From assembly GCF_016863315.1 (NCBI RefSeq), contig NZ_BOOQ01000001.1, forward strand, positions 1-64,000: a stretch of DNA of 64,000 nt. The letters run 5' to 3'. The first letter of the stretch is position 1; every line of letters begins with the position of its first letter. Positions 24,958 to 34,613 of this stretch are shown here, piece by piece. The translations under genes and the position numbers were made by a program. This DNA comes from Planotetraspora silvatica. GTDB taxonomy: Bacteria > Actinomycetota > Actinomycetes > Streptosporangiales > Streptosporangiaceae. Below the pieces are notes generated by a model. That model saw nothing but the letters and a program-made list of their open reading frames with translations. It was not told the DNA's origin and did no database searches.

Positions 24958-26415
24958 CTAAAGTCGAGGGCGCCGCCCAGCCGACGGCTCTGGTCGAGCT
25001 GCGGAACGGCCGGACTTGCCCGGAACCGGTGCGGAATCCAGCGGAACGCCGGTACGCGGGAAGTCGGCCGCAGCCAGCAGTGAAACGGCCGCGACACCGG
25101 AAGCAGCGGTTCGGCTCAGGCACTGGACCGCTGACCGAGCCGCCACCGCCTGAGCGAGCCGACCCTGAACGGCCCGCAACTGTGCCACCGCATTCATCAA
25201 AGCCACGATGTTGGCGACCATGGCGCCGGCAGCGATCGTCGAACCCGACCGTGTCGTCCCCGCGGAAGCCAGCTTTCGTGCTGCCCTCCTCAGGGCGATC
25301 CCAGCCGGCGTCGTACCTCCGATCCGCGCATACGGCTCCCGCGCCGCCCGGTCGAAGGCATCCGCCGCGCTCCGGAGTCGTCGGTCCTTCAGCACGCTCG
25401 ATGCGACATGCAGCAGGTCGGAGGTGGCGCCGGCGATGTCTGCTGCGGCATTCGGATCAGTGGCCACCACTCGCCGGATGTGAGCGGCGGCCGCTGCCGC
25501 GGCTTCAGCAGCGTGATCCCACACCTGCCGCCGGTCAGCCGAGTCGATCGCGCCCGCAGGTGCGCCGCTTCCGCCGTTCCAGCGCGTGCGGAGTTTCGGA
25601 AGAGTGAGATCGCAAGCCAGCTTCCCACCGCCGAACCAGACCGGTTCTCCCGTGCGGTTGAGCTGGATCGGCAGGGCCACCGCGTAGCCGGTGACCTCAC
25701 CGGGGGTCCGCTGGCTGAACCGCTTGCGGACCAGCACTCCGGAAGCCTCCAGCCGGCGGAAGAACTCCTCCTCCGAAGCAGCCCCCGCCGCGGCCGTGGT
25801 GACATGCCGCCGAAGCGCGATTCTCGGCACCTCAGCCCAGCGCCGCCGCCGCGCCTGCTCAGTCTCACTTCGCGTCGGCCGCCGGGCAGCCGTGCGATCG
25901 CCAGGAGCCGTCACTTTCAGCCCGTAATGGCGCTCGACCGCCTGGCAGGCCTCCCGCACCCGGTAGAAGTCATTCCAGGTCTTCGGCTTGGTCCCATCCT
26001 GACGCGCGAGCGTGGCCACGATATGAATGTGGTCATCGGCATGCCGTACCGCGACCCAGCGCACCGCATCATCATCCCCGCTGGCGGCAAGACCGGTCCG
26101 GTTCATGATCTCGTAGGCGACCTGAGCCCACTCATCGTCGTCCAAGATTCGATCATCGCGAGCGGCTCGGGCGACGCAATGCCACACCGGCTCGTCGTAA
26201 CCATCGCCGCCGAGGGCGGCGAGAGGCTGATTCAGCAATCCGATCAGATTCCGGAAATCCCGCCCACCATCCGCACGGAGAGCCGGCTCCAACTCGACCG
26301 GATGCCGCCACCCCGCCACAATGTGCGGGTTCACATGCTCATTAGCCCGGCCCGGGCCGTACAGGTAATAGAGCAGCCCCTCGACGCGCGTCCCGCGAAG
26401 CACTTTTCCGATCAT
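24958..26415 (-). CDS. Relaxase/mobilisation nuclease (MobA/VirD2-like)
   Basis: 485 residues. The N-terminal region has candidate catalytic tyrosines (GLLYYLYGPG, Y16/Y17/Y19) and the metal-binding histidine motif HADDHIHIVATLARQDG (H125, H129, H131), followed by RVREACQAVERHYGL. This is the MOB-type relaxase signature. The C-terminal half is Ala-rich and helical. It would nick the element's oriT and pilot the strand during conjugation. Its ATG overlaps the MobC stop (ATGA). No coupling protein or transfer pore is encoded in the window, so it is probably mobilisable rather than self-transmissible. Confidence 0.88.
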   Translation of the reverse strand: MIGKVLRGTRVEGLLYYLYGPGRANEHVNPHIVAGWRHPVELEPALRADGGRDFRNLIGLLNQPLAALGGDGYDEPVWHCVARAARDDRILDDDEWAQVAYEIMNRTGLAASGDDDAVRWVAVRHADDHIHIVATLARQDGTKPKTWNDFYRVREACQAVERHYGLKVTAPGDRTAARRPTRSETEQARRRRWAEVPRIALRRHVTTAAAGAASEEEFFRRLEASGVLVRKRFSQRTPGEVTGYAVALPIQLNRTGEPVWFGGGKLACDLTLPKLRTRWNGGSGAPAGAIDSADRRQVWDHAAEAAAAAAAHIRRVVATDPNAAADIAGATSDLLHVASSVLKDRRLRSAADAFDRAAREPYARIGGTTPAGIALRRAARKLASAGTTRSGSTIAAGAMVANIVALMNAVAQLRAVQGRLAQAVAARSAVQCLSRTAASGVAAVSLLAAADFPRTGVPLDSAPVPGKSGRSAARPEPSAGRRPRL

Positions 26416-26831
26416 CGGATGCGCTTCCGAACGGCTTCCGCGATTCCGTCCAGGCGCTGCACCGCCCGCACGCAGGCGGCCGCGTACGGAAGGAGGTTTC
26501 CTGGGTCAGCCCCTGTAGCGTTCAGCGCCGCGACTGCCTGGTTGAGGTTCACGCCGATGCGCCGTACTTGGCCCGACGCCTGCATCAGCTCGATCAGTGC
26601 TTCCCGCAATGGGTCCGGCATCGGCGGGTTCGCCATCCGCGCCGCCGCCAAAGACGCCTCGGCCGCATACGCCCCCTGCGCCAACCCAAGTCGCTCCGCC
26701 GCCGCCCGGAAGTCGGCGTACTCCTGCTCGGTCAGCACGAACTTCACCACGTACGGCCTCGGCACGGCCTGCCGCTCCCGCCGCCGCTGCCGTACCTTCC
26801 TGGACCCTGCTTCCACTCCCCCATCGGACAT
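26412..26831 (-). CDS. MobC-like relaxosome accessory protein
   Basis: 139 residues. A basic N-terminus precedes VKFVLTEQEYADFRAAAERL (ribbon-helix-helix-like), followed by the MobC-type helix pair ending SGQVRRIGVNLNQAVAALNA. MobC proteins bind oriT and help the relaxase to open the DNA. The gene lies directly upstream of the relaxase gene with a 4-nt overlap, and a large inverted repeat follows on its 5' side. Confidence 0.85.
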   Translation of the reverse strand: MSDGGVEAGSRKVRQRRRERQAVPRPYVVKFVLTEQEYADFRAAAERLGLAQGAYAAEASLAAARMANPPMPDPLREALIELMQASGQVRRIGVNLNQAVAALNATGADPGNLLPYAAACVRAVQRLDGIAEAVRKRIR

Positions 26832-26868
26832 GCCTCGACCGCTCCCCCGACGACCGCGCCCGGTCCCT

Positions 26869-26922
26869 GTTGATCAGAACCCACCCCCGCGCCATCTGCG
26901 GAAGTGGGTGGTTCTGATCAAC
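26869..26922. other. Candidate oriT inverted repeat
   Basis: GTTGATCAGAACC (26869-26881) and its exact complement GGTTCTGATCAAC (26910-26922) enclose a 28-nt loop, which extends the stem partly (CACCC and GGGTG, with a one-base offset). It sits 38-91 bp upstream of the mobC ATG in a 366-bp gap (26832-27197) that otherwise holds no gene. Position and form fit an origin of transfer; a promoter element is the alternative. Confidence 0.5.
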
Positions 26923-27197
26923 TATGTCCCCCTCTGGATCCCGCCGGATTCAGAGGTAATGGGACATTACGAATATCTTGCTCCGCTCCGCTGCCTGCAG
27001 CTTGACTCTGGTCCGCGATGTCGCCGAAAGATGTCACATCGAGCTGGAAACCGCCGACCGGGAACGTGGCCGACCGGATTTGAGCGTGATGCGTCCCACA
27101 GGAGTAGACGACGTCGGCCTTTGAGCAAATGATCTGAGTCGAGACACTCACTGGATTGGCCGACGCCTGCCGATCCGTCCACGAGGAGACGATCTCG

Positions 27198-29138
27198 ATG
27201 CCGGCTGCCCTCCGATCGTCTGCGCCCCGGACATGGAGCGTGCTGGAACGGCGTTTATGGAAGGCCTTCCAAAGCGGCGATTGGTTCGACGTGCCTGCCA
27301 AGCCGGGCGAAGAGACGGTGGGCCCCCGTATCCGGAGCTCGGTCATCCGGCACCTACTGCTCACACCGCCGACTCCCGCCGACGGACACATGCTTCAGAT
27401 GCGGGTGCGAGGTGCCCGGATCAACAACGGCCTGGACCTGGCCGGGGGCGATGTCGGTATCCCGATCTTCTTCGAGGACTGCGTCTTCGATACGGCACCC
27501 TGCTTCGACAAGGCCAGGATGACGAGTATCAGTTTCGACAACTGCACTCTGCCGGGGCTCTCAGCTAATGGAGTCGCGGTGGAAGGCGACGTCGAACTGC
27601 GGGCCTGTCAGATCAACGGACAGGTGGATCTGGTGAGTGCCAGGATCGGCGCCGACCTCGTCCTGGCCCATACGCGGATCATGCCTCACGACCGCATCGG
27701 GATCGACGCGGACGGCGTCACCGTCGGCGGGAACGTCTCCGCCAGAGGGATGCGATGTGAAGGCAGCTGGTATTTGAACTCTGCCGCGGTGGGAGGCGTC
27801 TTCCTGGATGAGGCGCAGATCGTGGGTGAGAACGCCATCGTCCAGGCAGCCCAGATGATCATCGGCAACGGTGGCTTCTATGCCCGCGACGGGTTCCGGG
27901 CCGAGGGCATGGTGAACCTCTTCGGTTCGACGGTCGCGGGACCGATCGCGTTCAGAAACGCGACCCTGTCCCGGCCGGGGAAACGTGCCTTCGTCGGCAT
28001 GGCGCTTCGCCTGAACGGTGACCTCTACGCCGGCGAAGGGCTGGTCGTGGAAGGAAGCATCGACATGCGCGGTGCGGAGATCTCTGGTGTGTTCGACCTG
28101 GCTGGAGCGACTCTGACGTGCCCGGCACCCGAAGGATCGGTACGGCTGAGCCGAGCCGCCGTTCATGGGGGTGTCACCGCCGGGCAGGCGCATCTCGCGG
28201 GCCTCCTCGACCTGTCCATGTCCCAAGTGACCGGCGGAGTCGTCCTGACGGAAACCGTGGTCAGTGGGGCGGAGGAAAGCCCCGGATCCGTCGCTCTCGC
28301 AGGAGCCTCCATCTCCGGCGACCTGGACATGCGCAAGGCCAATCTCTCCGGGCTGCTGGATGTCAGCTCTGCCGTACTGCAGGGCAATGTGGACCTCGCC
28401 GACGCCACGCTTGGAGAGCAGGACGGCGTCTCCCTTCGCGCCGGAGGACTCGTCGCTCGCAGGTTCACCTTCTCGCCCGTACGGCCTCCAGGAAGGATCG
28501 AACTCGGTCACGCGGCGGTGGAGATCTTCGACGACGACCGCGCCTCCTGGCCCACGGAGACCGGGCGGGTCGAGCTGGACCAGTTCAGCTACCGATCATT
28601 GGCCGGCAACATGGCCGTGGAGGAGCGCATCACGTGGCTCGCCAGAGGAACGCCGAACACCGAGCCCGGGCCATACAACCAGCTCGCCGACTGCTACCGC
28701 GCCACAGGGCGGGAGCGGGACGCCAGTCGGGTACTGCGGGAGAAGCTGCGGCGCGTGGCCCGAGCCCGAGGCCGACTCTGGCGGCTCTGGGGTTTCATCC
28801 AGGACCTCACTCTGGGGTACGGATATCAGCCGTGGCGGGCGATCATCGGCGTCATCGGCCTGCTCGCCCTGGGAACCATCTACTTCTCCACCGTGGCGTG
28901 CGGCACCGGTGCAGCCCGGACGGACGGCCTCTGCCCGATCAAAGCGGACGAACACCCCGACTGGGACCCGTTCATCTACTCTCTAGATCTACTGATCCCG
29001 CTGGTCAGCCTCGGACACGACGCGACATGGAACCCCACGGGCCTGGCAAAGATGATCACCATGGTGTTGATCGTGTCGGGATGGGTCCTGGTCACCACGG
29101 TCGCCGCCGCTGCCGCACGCGCGTTCAATCGCTCCTGA
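27198..29138 (+). CDS. Beta-helix repeat protein with C-terminal membrane helices
   Basis: 646 residues. From about residue 60 to 450 it has short repeats of the form 'G.v.l..a.i.G.ldL.ga.l' (for example SIDMRGAEISGVFDLAGATL and GDLDMRKANLSGLLDVSSA), as in pentapeptide or bactofilin-like right-handed beta-helices. The C-terminus has a helical stretch (TGRERDASRVLREKLRRVAR) and two or three membrane segments (AIIGVIGLLALGTIYFSTVA and MITMVLIVSGWVLVTTVAAA). Similar actinomycete proteins are often called membrane-associated oxidoreductases without evidence of enzyme activity. GAGGAGA precedes the ATG at 27198. Confidence 0.65.
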   Translation: MPAALRSSAPRTWSVLERRLWKAFQSGDWFDVPAKPGEETVGPRIRSSVIRHLLLTPPTPADGHMLQMRVRGARINNGLDLAGGDVGIPIFFEDCVFDTAPCFDKARMTSISFDNCTLPGLSANGVAVEGDVELRACQINGQVDLVSARIGADLVLAHTRIMPHDRIGIDADGVTVGGNVSARGMRCEGSWYLNSAAVGGVFLDEAQIVGENAIVQAAQMIIGNGGFYARDGFRAEGMVNLFGSTVAGPIAFRNATLSRPGKRAFVGMALRLNGDLYAGEGLVVEGSIDMRGAEISGVFDLAGATLTCPAPEGSVRLSRAAVHGGVTAGQAHLAGLLDLSMSQVTGGVVLTETVVSGAEESPGSVALAGASISGDLDMRKANLSGLLDVSSAVLQGNVDLADATLGEQDGVSLRAGGLVARRFTFSPVRPPGRIELGHAAVEIFDDDRASWPTETGRVELDQFSYRSLAGNMAVEERITWLARGTPNTEPGPYNQLADCYRATGRERDASRVLREKLRRVARARGRLWRLWGFIQDLTLGYGYQPWRAIIGVIGLLALGTIYFSTVACGTGAARTDGLCPIKADEHPDWDPFIYSLDLLIPLVSLGHDATWNPTGLAKMITMVLIVSGWVLVTTVAAAAARAFNRS

Positions 29139-29451
29139 AACGCTCTGTTCTACTCGCACGTGATCCCCTTCGAGCAGGCAGTCCCTTTTTCGATCGCGCG
29201 CGATTCGAAAAGGGTTACAGCGACCCGCTTCAATCCGAGTCACAAGGACCCACGGGGCCAACTACGTCAGGGAAGCAATCTCAATTTTCGGCCGCTCGTC
29301 CAAGTCGGAGCCTCCTTGTCCAGCACCAAGATCACCTACTGGCTAAGGACCATTCAAAGGACCTTCAAGATTGCGGGGTCAAAGCTCCGACGGCCCATTC
29401 TTTGCCTCAGAGTCACTCCGGTGTGCAGAACCGGCAGAGCGGAGTGCTGAA
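29139..29451. other. Intergenic gap with near-perfect palindrome
   Basis: No gene is evident. A 32-nt near-palindrome at 29183-29214 (CCCTTTTT arm, central CGCGCG, AAAAGGG arm) lies 45 nt after the beta-helix gene and could end its transcription. The rest is unremarkable and presumably carries the promoter of the lipoprotein gene at 29452. Confidence 0.4.
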
Positions 29452-30165
29452 ATGAGTCGCAGAGTGACCTCGTTTGTCGGGCTATTCGCCCTCATGGCGG
29501 CCGGGTGCGGAGCGAGCACCGAGAGGGCTCCCCACATCGACACTCCCTCAGCCGCCAAGCCCAGCCCAATCGCTTACTCGGCACAGTCTGAAACCCGCGA
29601 GGATGTCACTGCGCTCTTCCTTGATCCAGCGGAAGCCGGACTATCCGGCGGCGAGACTCAAACCGTCCCTGAGGGCACCCTCTCGAGGCTCAACATCTGC
29701 GTACCACTCAACCCGCTGAACACCCCCGGAGTACCCGTCGACAAGCAGTACGCGACGGCCAAGGAAGCGTTCACCGTCCCCTACAAGGGGCGCCTCACGC
29801 AACAGGGTTGGGTGCTGCCCAGCGAGGCCGCCGCCTCCACCCTCATGAAGCAGGTCAACCGGAAACTCCCCCAATGCCGCTACAGCGGATCCACGAACGA
29901 CCCAGTCGACCCGACAAGGCGGATCAGCGGCGTCTCCCGCCCCCAGACCTATGAGCCTGACGCTTTCGGCTGGCACGGCCAGCAGATCGAGCAACTCATG
30001 AACGTCAACGGCGAACGCACATCCGTCAGCACCGTGCTCATCCTTCAGCGCGGACCGGTCATTCTCGCCCTCGACTACACCAATTACGAACCCAAGGAGC
30101 CGGAGCAGACCCTACGCGCCTACAACCTCGGCGTCCTCCGCAGAGTTCTCGCCCACCCGGCTTGA
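29452..30165 (+). CDS. Putative lipoprotein
   Basis: 237 residues. The lipobox LMAAGC (Cys19) follows a short signal peptide. The mature protein has a Ser/Pro-rich linker and then an alpha/beta domain with two Cys (LNICVPL, PQCRYSG), reminiscent of the extracellular sensor domains of PknH-type lipoproteins. Ligand and role unknown. The end of the gene overlaps the convergent LacI gene by 54 nt. Confidence 0.6.
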   Translation: MSRRVTSFVGLFALMAAGCGASTERAPHIDTPSAAKPSPIAYSAQSETREDVTALFLDPAEAGLSGGETQTVPEGTLSRLNICVPLNPLNTPGVPVDKQYATAKEAFTVPYKGRLTQQGWVLPSEAAASTLMKQVNRKLPQCRYSGSTNDPVDPTRRISGVSRPQTYEPDAFGWHGQQIEQLMNVNGERTSVSTVLILQRGPVILALDYTNYEPKEPEQTLRAYNLGVLRRVLAHPA

Positions 30166-31224
30166 TACCGCGTTCGGCGGCCGCCGGCCCTCCTGAAAGG
30201 CATCGAACATCACGGCCGCACTGCCTCTCACAATGAGTTGGGGCGTAACGGCGAGCCGCTCACGTTCGGCGGGGCCGTCGGACTCGATCTGCGCCAGCAG
30301 GACGTCAACACTGTCCCGGGCAACGGCAGCGAAGTCCTGCCTGACGGTAGTGAGGGGTGGTGAGAAGAACTCGGACTCGGCAATGTCGTCGAAGCCGACA
30401 ACGCTCACCTGGCCGGGAACGGGCACGCCCGCTTCCGCCAACGCCCGCAGAACGCCCAGCGCCATCTGATCGTTGGCCACGAACACCGCGGTTACCCGGC
30501 CAGGAAGTGTCATCAGCAGCTTGCCTGCCTGATATCCAGATCGGGGACTCCAGTCTCCGATCAGCACGTCCGGAACCTGCCGCCCTGCCGCACGGAGCGC
30601 GGCGCGCCAGCCTTGAACCCGTCCGTCGGCCTCCAGCCAGCCGGCGGGCCCGGCGACATGCCACACGGTCTCATGCCCGAGTTCCAGTAAATGGCCAGTG
30701 GCCAACATGGCCCCTTCGACCTGGTCGACGCCTACCACGGGAACTCCCCCGGTACCCCAGCCCTCGACGACCACCGCAGGCGTTCCCTCCGGGAGGCCGC
30801 CGAACGCCCCGGTCGCCGAACTCCGGGGACCGATGATCACGACTCCCTCGACCCCTTGTTCGGCCAGGTGGCCGACGGCGGCGTCGATACCGGCCCGGTC
30901 GAGGGTGCGCAGGTTCACGATGCTGACAGAGTAACCCCGTTCCCTGGCGGCCTGCTCGATCGCGAAGACGATCCCGGCCCGGCCGTACCGGGTGGCGTCG
31001 AAGCTCACCACTCCCAGCCTGCGAGAGTGCCGAGTGACCAGCGCCCGAGCCGTCAGATTCCTTCGGTACCCGAGCCGCTCGATGGCGAGTACGACCCGGG
31101 CGCGGGTCTCCGCACAAACGCGGGGATGGTCGTTGAGCACTCGGGAGACGGTCTGTGGCGACACTCCCGCGAGCTTGGCCACGTCCGCCATGACCGGCGT
31201 ACGGCGATCAGGGGACGTGCCCAA
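30112..31224 (-). CDS. LacI-family transcriptional regulator (first)
   Basis: 370 residues. N-terminal LacI HTH (VMADVAKLAGVSPQTVSRVL) with hinge (NLTARALVTRHSRRLGVVSF), then the periplasmic-binding-like sensor domain (FVANDQMALGVLRALAEAGV, VSVVGFDDIAESEFFSPPLT). I kept the TTG at 31224, which has GAGGAG 7 nt upstream. It lies next to the GH93-like gene and the sugar importer and probably controls the secreted hydrolase. GACAGCTGTC at 31246-31255, in its own upstream region, is a possible self-operator. Confidence 0.88.
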   Translation of the reverse strand: MGTSPDRRTPVMADVAKLAGVSPQTVSRVLNDHPRVCAETRARVVLAIERLGYRRNLTARALVTRHSRRLGVVSFDATRYGRAGIVFAIEQAARERGYSVSIVNLRTLDRAGIDAAVGHLAEQGVEGVVIIGPRSSATGAFGGLPEGTPAVVVEGWGTGGVPVVGVDQVEGAMLATGHLLELGHETVWHVAGPAGWLEADGRVQGWRAALRAAGRQVPDVLIGDWSPRSGYQAGKLLMTLPGRVTAVFVANDQMALGVLRALAEAGVPVPGQVSVVGFDDIAESEFFSPPLTTVRQDFAAVARDSVDVLLAQIESDGPAERERLAVTPQLIVRGSAAVMFDAFQEGRRPPNAVSSRVGENSAEDAEVVGA

Positions 31225-31545
31225 CTGGATGCTCCTCTCCGGCGGGACAGCTGTCTCCTTCGTCAGGGGAATGTGGATCAGCGCCCCAGCAGCAAGGTGA
31301 GCGCGCCGCTGGGGCGCCGGTACACATCAACGCCACGAGCTTTCTCACCGGACGGGCATGACGAATTCAATGGTGATCGCGACCGTCGATGCGGGCCCTC
31401 TTCCTGAGTACCGGACGGGGATATCCAGCCACCGCATCACCAGCGGCATGGCCTTTGGAGGTCTTCTGTACCCGACGTGGCCGACCGTCCCCGATGGGCT
31501 GCTCTCGCCGGTTGATTCGACCCAGCGAGAGCAGCATGGTGGCGG
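31225..31545. other. Intergenic gap with two hairpins
   Basis: Two same-strand genes flank this gap: the GH93-like gene ends at 31546 and the first LacI gene starts at 31224. GCGCCCCAGC (31281-31290) pairs with GCTGGGGCGC (31308-31317), and a second hairpin at 31499-31534 is listed separately. A dyad GACAGCTGTC lies at 31246-31255. No gene is seen. Confidence 0.4.
31499..31534 (-). terminator. Terminator hairpin after GH93-like gene
   Basis: Perfect 10-bp arms CTGCTCTCGC (31499-31508) and GCGAGAGCAG (31525-31534) with a 16-nt loop lie 12 nt after the stop codon of the minus-strand GH93-like gene. There is no T-run, as is common in high-GC actinomycetes. Confidence 0.55.
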
Positions 31546-34263
31546 TCAGTTGGTCACTTTGACCGTAAGGGGACTACTCGTCGTGGCTCCAGCAGCGTTG
31601 CTGAACTCGACGGTGTAGACGTACGTGCCTGCGGCCTTGCCCGAGACGTTTAGCTTGGCCTGCTGCGCGGCAGGAGTGTTGGACGCGAAGTCTCCAGTGG
31701 CCACAACGGCACCGTTCTCCAGGAATCGGTAGGAGGTCGCGTTCTGCCCCCACCAGAGATCGGCGGTCACGGTGTACGTCCCATCGCCGTCCCAGTTGTC
31801 GGCTGACAACACCGGCTTGCCCGGGTTGGCATCGGTCACCTTGACGGTCAACGGGGCGGTCTCCGTGGAACCCTTCGAGTTGACCAGCACGCCGGTGTAC
31901 TTGTATTCACCATTGGGCCTGCCGCTGATGTCGACACTTACGTTCTGGGCGTCGTCGCCACCGAATGTCAGGTCCCTGGTGGCTACGAGTTCACCGTTCT
32001 CATAGAGCTTGATCAGGTCCGCGTTCTGGCCCCACCAGAGGTTCATGGTGATGGTGTAGTCGCCGTCCCGAAGGCCGTCGTCCCATCCGTTGTTGGACGA
32101 AAGCACTCCCTTCGCCGGTGCGGATGCGGCTCCGTCACCGGGCAGCACATAGACGCTGTCCCACATCATGGGCGTCTCGTCAAAGACGACTGCGATCTTG
32201 GAGTCTCCCGCCTTGAGCGCGCCGGGAAGCGAGACCGTCGCCTTCTGGTCGGAGCCGAAAGAGACCGCGCCCAGGTCGACCGGGGTGCTGCTGCCCGGCG
32301 TTAACGCGTAGACGTGACCGGTCACGTTCGCATGCGACACGACAGGATGCGTCACCGTCGCGTTGAGGGACAGGGTGCCGTTCTGGGCAATCGTGTCTGA
32401 CGAGATCAGGCTCGCGGAATGGTCGCCCGAGGTGAGGTCGTCCGCAGCAGGAGCCTCTTGGGCCAACTGCCACTCCTGGGAGCCGTCGCTGACCGCGTTC
32501 TGCAAGGTGAGCGCGGCCCCTGTGGTCGAGCCGGTCAGGTAGACGCCAGTGTTCTTGACCGCCTGGAGCTTGTAATACCCGTCGTCGGACTTGATCAGAT
32601 TCCAGCTGCCGGTCGGGCTGTTGTCGACCCATTGGCCGATCTTCTGTCCGACGGTGGCGTTGCCGGTCCAGATGGCTGCCGCACGGCCGCCCGACTTGTT
32701 CAGCAAAGACACGCCGCCATTGGGCGCCGTGAAGATGTGCCAGTACTGGGTGTCTTTGCTCACCGCGGAGCCGGCGTCCTCCAGGACGACGTCAGGGACG
32801 TCACCATTGCCGATGTTCGCGTCGTTGGTCTTGCCTCCGGTGCCGATCACCTGGCCGGTCTTGCGGTTCACGAGCCGGTAGTAGGCGCCTTCGGAGTGTC
32901 CGAGGTCGACCTCACCGTAGGCGATCGTCGAGGTGCCCTGGTTGCGGAGGATGACGATGCGGCCGGTGCCGTTGACGTACTGCAGATTGCGGCTGTAACC
33001 GGATCCCAGGCTGGTCTGGTACTCCTTCCAAACGCCGTCGCTGCGCCCGCTCTGGTTGACCCAGACGTCGCCGCTGCCGGAGGCGTTGTAGACCAGGCGC
33101 CCATCGGGAAGCTTGATGGTGACAGGGCTGCCTCCTGTCGCCGGCTTCTTGGAACCGGAGTCGACCGGCAAAGAGGTGATAGGGGTGCCAGCCGGATCGC
33201 CGTCCGCATAGAACTTCAATGGGTCATCGGCGACCTTGTACCTGACATTGGCTCCACCGCCCCAGTATTCATAGGTGATGAGCCACTTGCCGTCCATCGT
33301 CGGGACGACGTTCGTCATGCCGGGGCGTCCCCCGCCGATCTCCGCCTTGCCGCCGCCCATGTTCTGGGTGAGTCCGGAGACATCGATGACGGGATCGCTC
33401 CACGCTGAGCTGCTGCCGTCCCAGGTCTTGTGGACGAGGACCTGGCCCTGTGAATCGGTAGCCGTGTCGTTGTTCGGATCCAGCGTCGCGACACCGGTGG
33501 CGGGGTCGAAGCCGATGTAGTCGTTCTCGTCGGAGTAATAGCAGATGAGCTCGCCGTCATAGACCATCAGGTACGGTTCCCAGAGCGGATCCACCTGCTT
33601 GTACGTGTTCGCGCCGGCGACGTTCCTGCCGATCGCACCCGCGCTGCCACCCTGCCATCCACCCGTCGCGATGACGTTGACGACGTTCCAGGTCACGCCT
33701 TCGTCGGTGCTCGAGTAGAGCGCGATCGCCAGATCCTTACGGTCGCCATCACTCGATGGCGACCAGGTCGGGTCGGCCGCCTTGTGCTCCTTGTAGTAGT
33801 AGTCGTCTCCTGACACGACACTGGCCAGGAGCAGCGTGCCCGCCTTCAGACTCCCGACATCCTGCGGAAGCACATAGAGATACGGATTCGTCCAGTTGCT
33901 CGTGTACTTCGCGTACTGCGGGTCGCTGGAAAGATACGCCGGCGCCTTGACCTCAGACAACGACTGCCACGTGGTTCCGTAGTCGTCGCTCTTGTAGATC
34001 GGCAGGGTCTCCCGGTCGGCGCCTCCCGTCTCTGGTACGACGGTGGCCTTCTCGAACGATGCGACCAGACGCCCGCTCGGCAACTGCGCCGACTTCGGGT
34101 AGATCGCACAGTTGCCCCGCCCCTTGAGGCACGGGTCACTGCCGAGTTGGTACATGATCCCGCCCGTCGGGCTGTACGCCTGTGCGGGGATCACCGGCAC
34201 GAGCAGCATCGCGGATGCTGCGAGGACGACTCCTAGAGACGTCCCTAACCTTCTTGTTTTCAT
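31546..34263 (-). CDS. Secreted multidomain GH93/sialidase-like beta-propeller hydrolase
   Basis: 905 residues. A signal peptide (LGVVLAASAMLLVPVIPAQA) leads into a catalytic beta-propeller of about 430 residues with Asp-box-like turns (SDDYGTTWQS, STDEGVTWNV). This fits GH93 exo-alpha-1,5-arabinanases or the sialidase superfamily. A ricin-type beta-trefoil follows (AYYRLVNRKTGQVIGTGG, then QYWHIF and WQLAQE), then an Ig-like segment and two related C-terminal modules sharing LWWGQNA and a FLENG/YENGE core, as in chitinase N-terminal or Fn3-like domains. It probably trims arabinan or a related plant polymer outside the cell for the neighbouring importer. The exact specificity is uncertain. 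Confidence 0.75.
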   Translation of the reverse strand: MKTRRLGTSLGVVLAASAMLLVPVIPAQAYSPTGGIMYQLGSDPCLKGRGNCAIYPKSAQLPSGRLVASFEKATVVPETGGADRETLPIYKSDDYGTTWQSLSEVKAPAYLSSDPQYAKYTSNWTNPYLYVLPQDVGSLKAGTLLLASVVSGDDYYYKEHKAADPTWSPSSDGDRKDLAIALYSSTDEGVTWNVVNVIATGGWQGGSAGAIGRNVAGANTYKQVDPLWEPYLMVYDGELICYYSDENDYIGFDPATGVATLDPNNDTATDSQGQVLVHKTWDGSSSAWSDPVIDVSGLTQNMGGGKAEIGGGRPGMTNVVPTMDGKWLITYEYWGGGANVRYKVADDPLKFYADGDPAGTPITSLPVDSGSKKPATGGSPVTIKLPDGRLVYNASGSGDVWVNQSGRSDGVWKEYQTSLGSGYSRNLQYVNGTGRIVILRNQGTSTIAYGEVDLGHSEGAYYRLVNRKTGQVIGTGGKTNDANIGNGDVPDVVLEDAGSAVSKDTQYWHIFTAPNGGVSLLNKSGGRAAAIWTGNATVGQKIGQWVDNSPTGSWNLIKSDDGYYKLQAVKNTGVYLTGSTTGAALTLQNAVSDGSQEWQLAQEAPAADDLTSGDHSASLISSDTIAQNGTLSLNATVTHPVVSHANVTGHVYALTPGSSTPVDLGAVSFGSDQKATVSLPGALKAGDSKIAVVFDETPMMWDSVYVLPGDGAASAPAKGVLSSNNGWDDGLRDGDYTITMNLWWGQNADLIKLYENGELVATRDLTFGGDDAQNVSVDISGRPNGEYKYTGVLVNSKGSTETAPLTVKVTDANPGKPVLSADNWDGDGTYTVTADLWWGQNATSYRFLENGAVVATGDFASNTPAAQQAKLNVSGKAAGTYVYTVEFSNAAGATTSSPLTVKVTN

Positions 34264-34613
34264 TGCCACTCCTGTGGGGGATGGGTGACGGGATGTGCGG
34301 CGTGAGCCGCGGCACGCAGCTGTCAGGGGGGCAGCTGCGCGATCGACACTGGTCTGGATGCGAGGACGCACCGTTTCCGGTGAGACCGGGCTCCGCCTGT
34401 TTTCGGGCAGCCGGAGGACGAAAGCCAGCCGATGCTGCCTGCCATGACTCGTCCGTAGTGGCTGCCGATCCTCGCTCTTACTGCTCGAAGAGAGAGGGCA
34501 AGCGGCGGCCGCCCAGACGAGTCGGGTCGACGGGCGTGAACGTTGTTCGTACTTGTTCTGAAGGAGGCGTGGCGCCAGCCGGACTACGGCGGGACCGGCA
34601 AAGGAGTGGTGCG
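34264..34613. other. Intergenic gap upstream of GH93-like gene
   Basis: 350 bp between the stop of the second sugar permease and the GH93-like start. It should carry the hydrolase promoter. GAACGTTGTTC (34538-34548) is a small dyad that could be a LacI-type operator, but nothing supports it beyond symmetry. No gene is seen. Confidence 0.35.
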
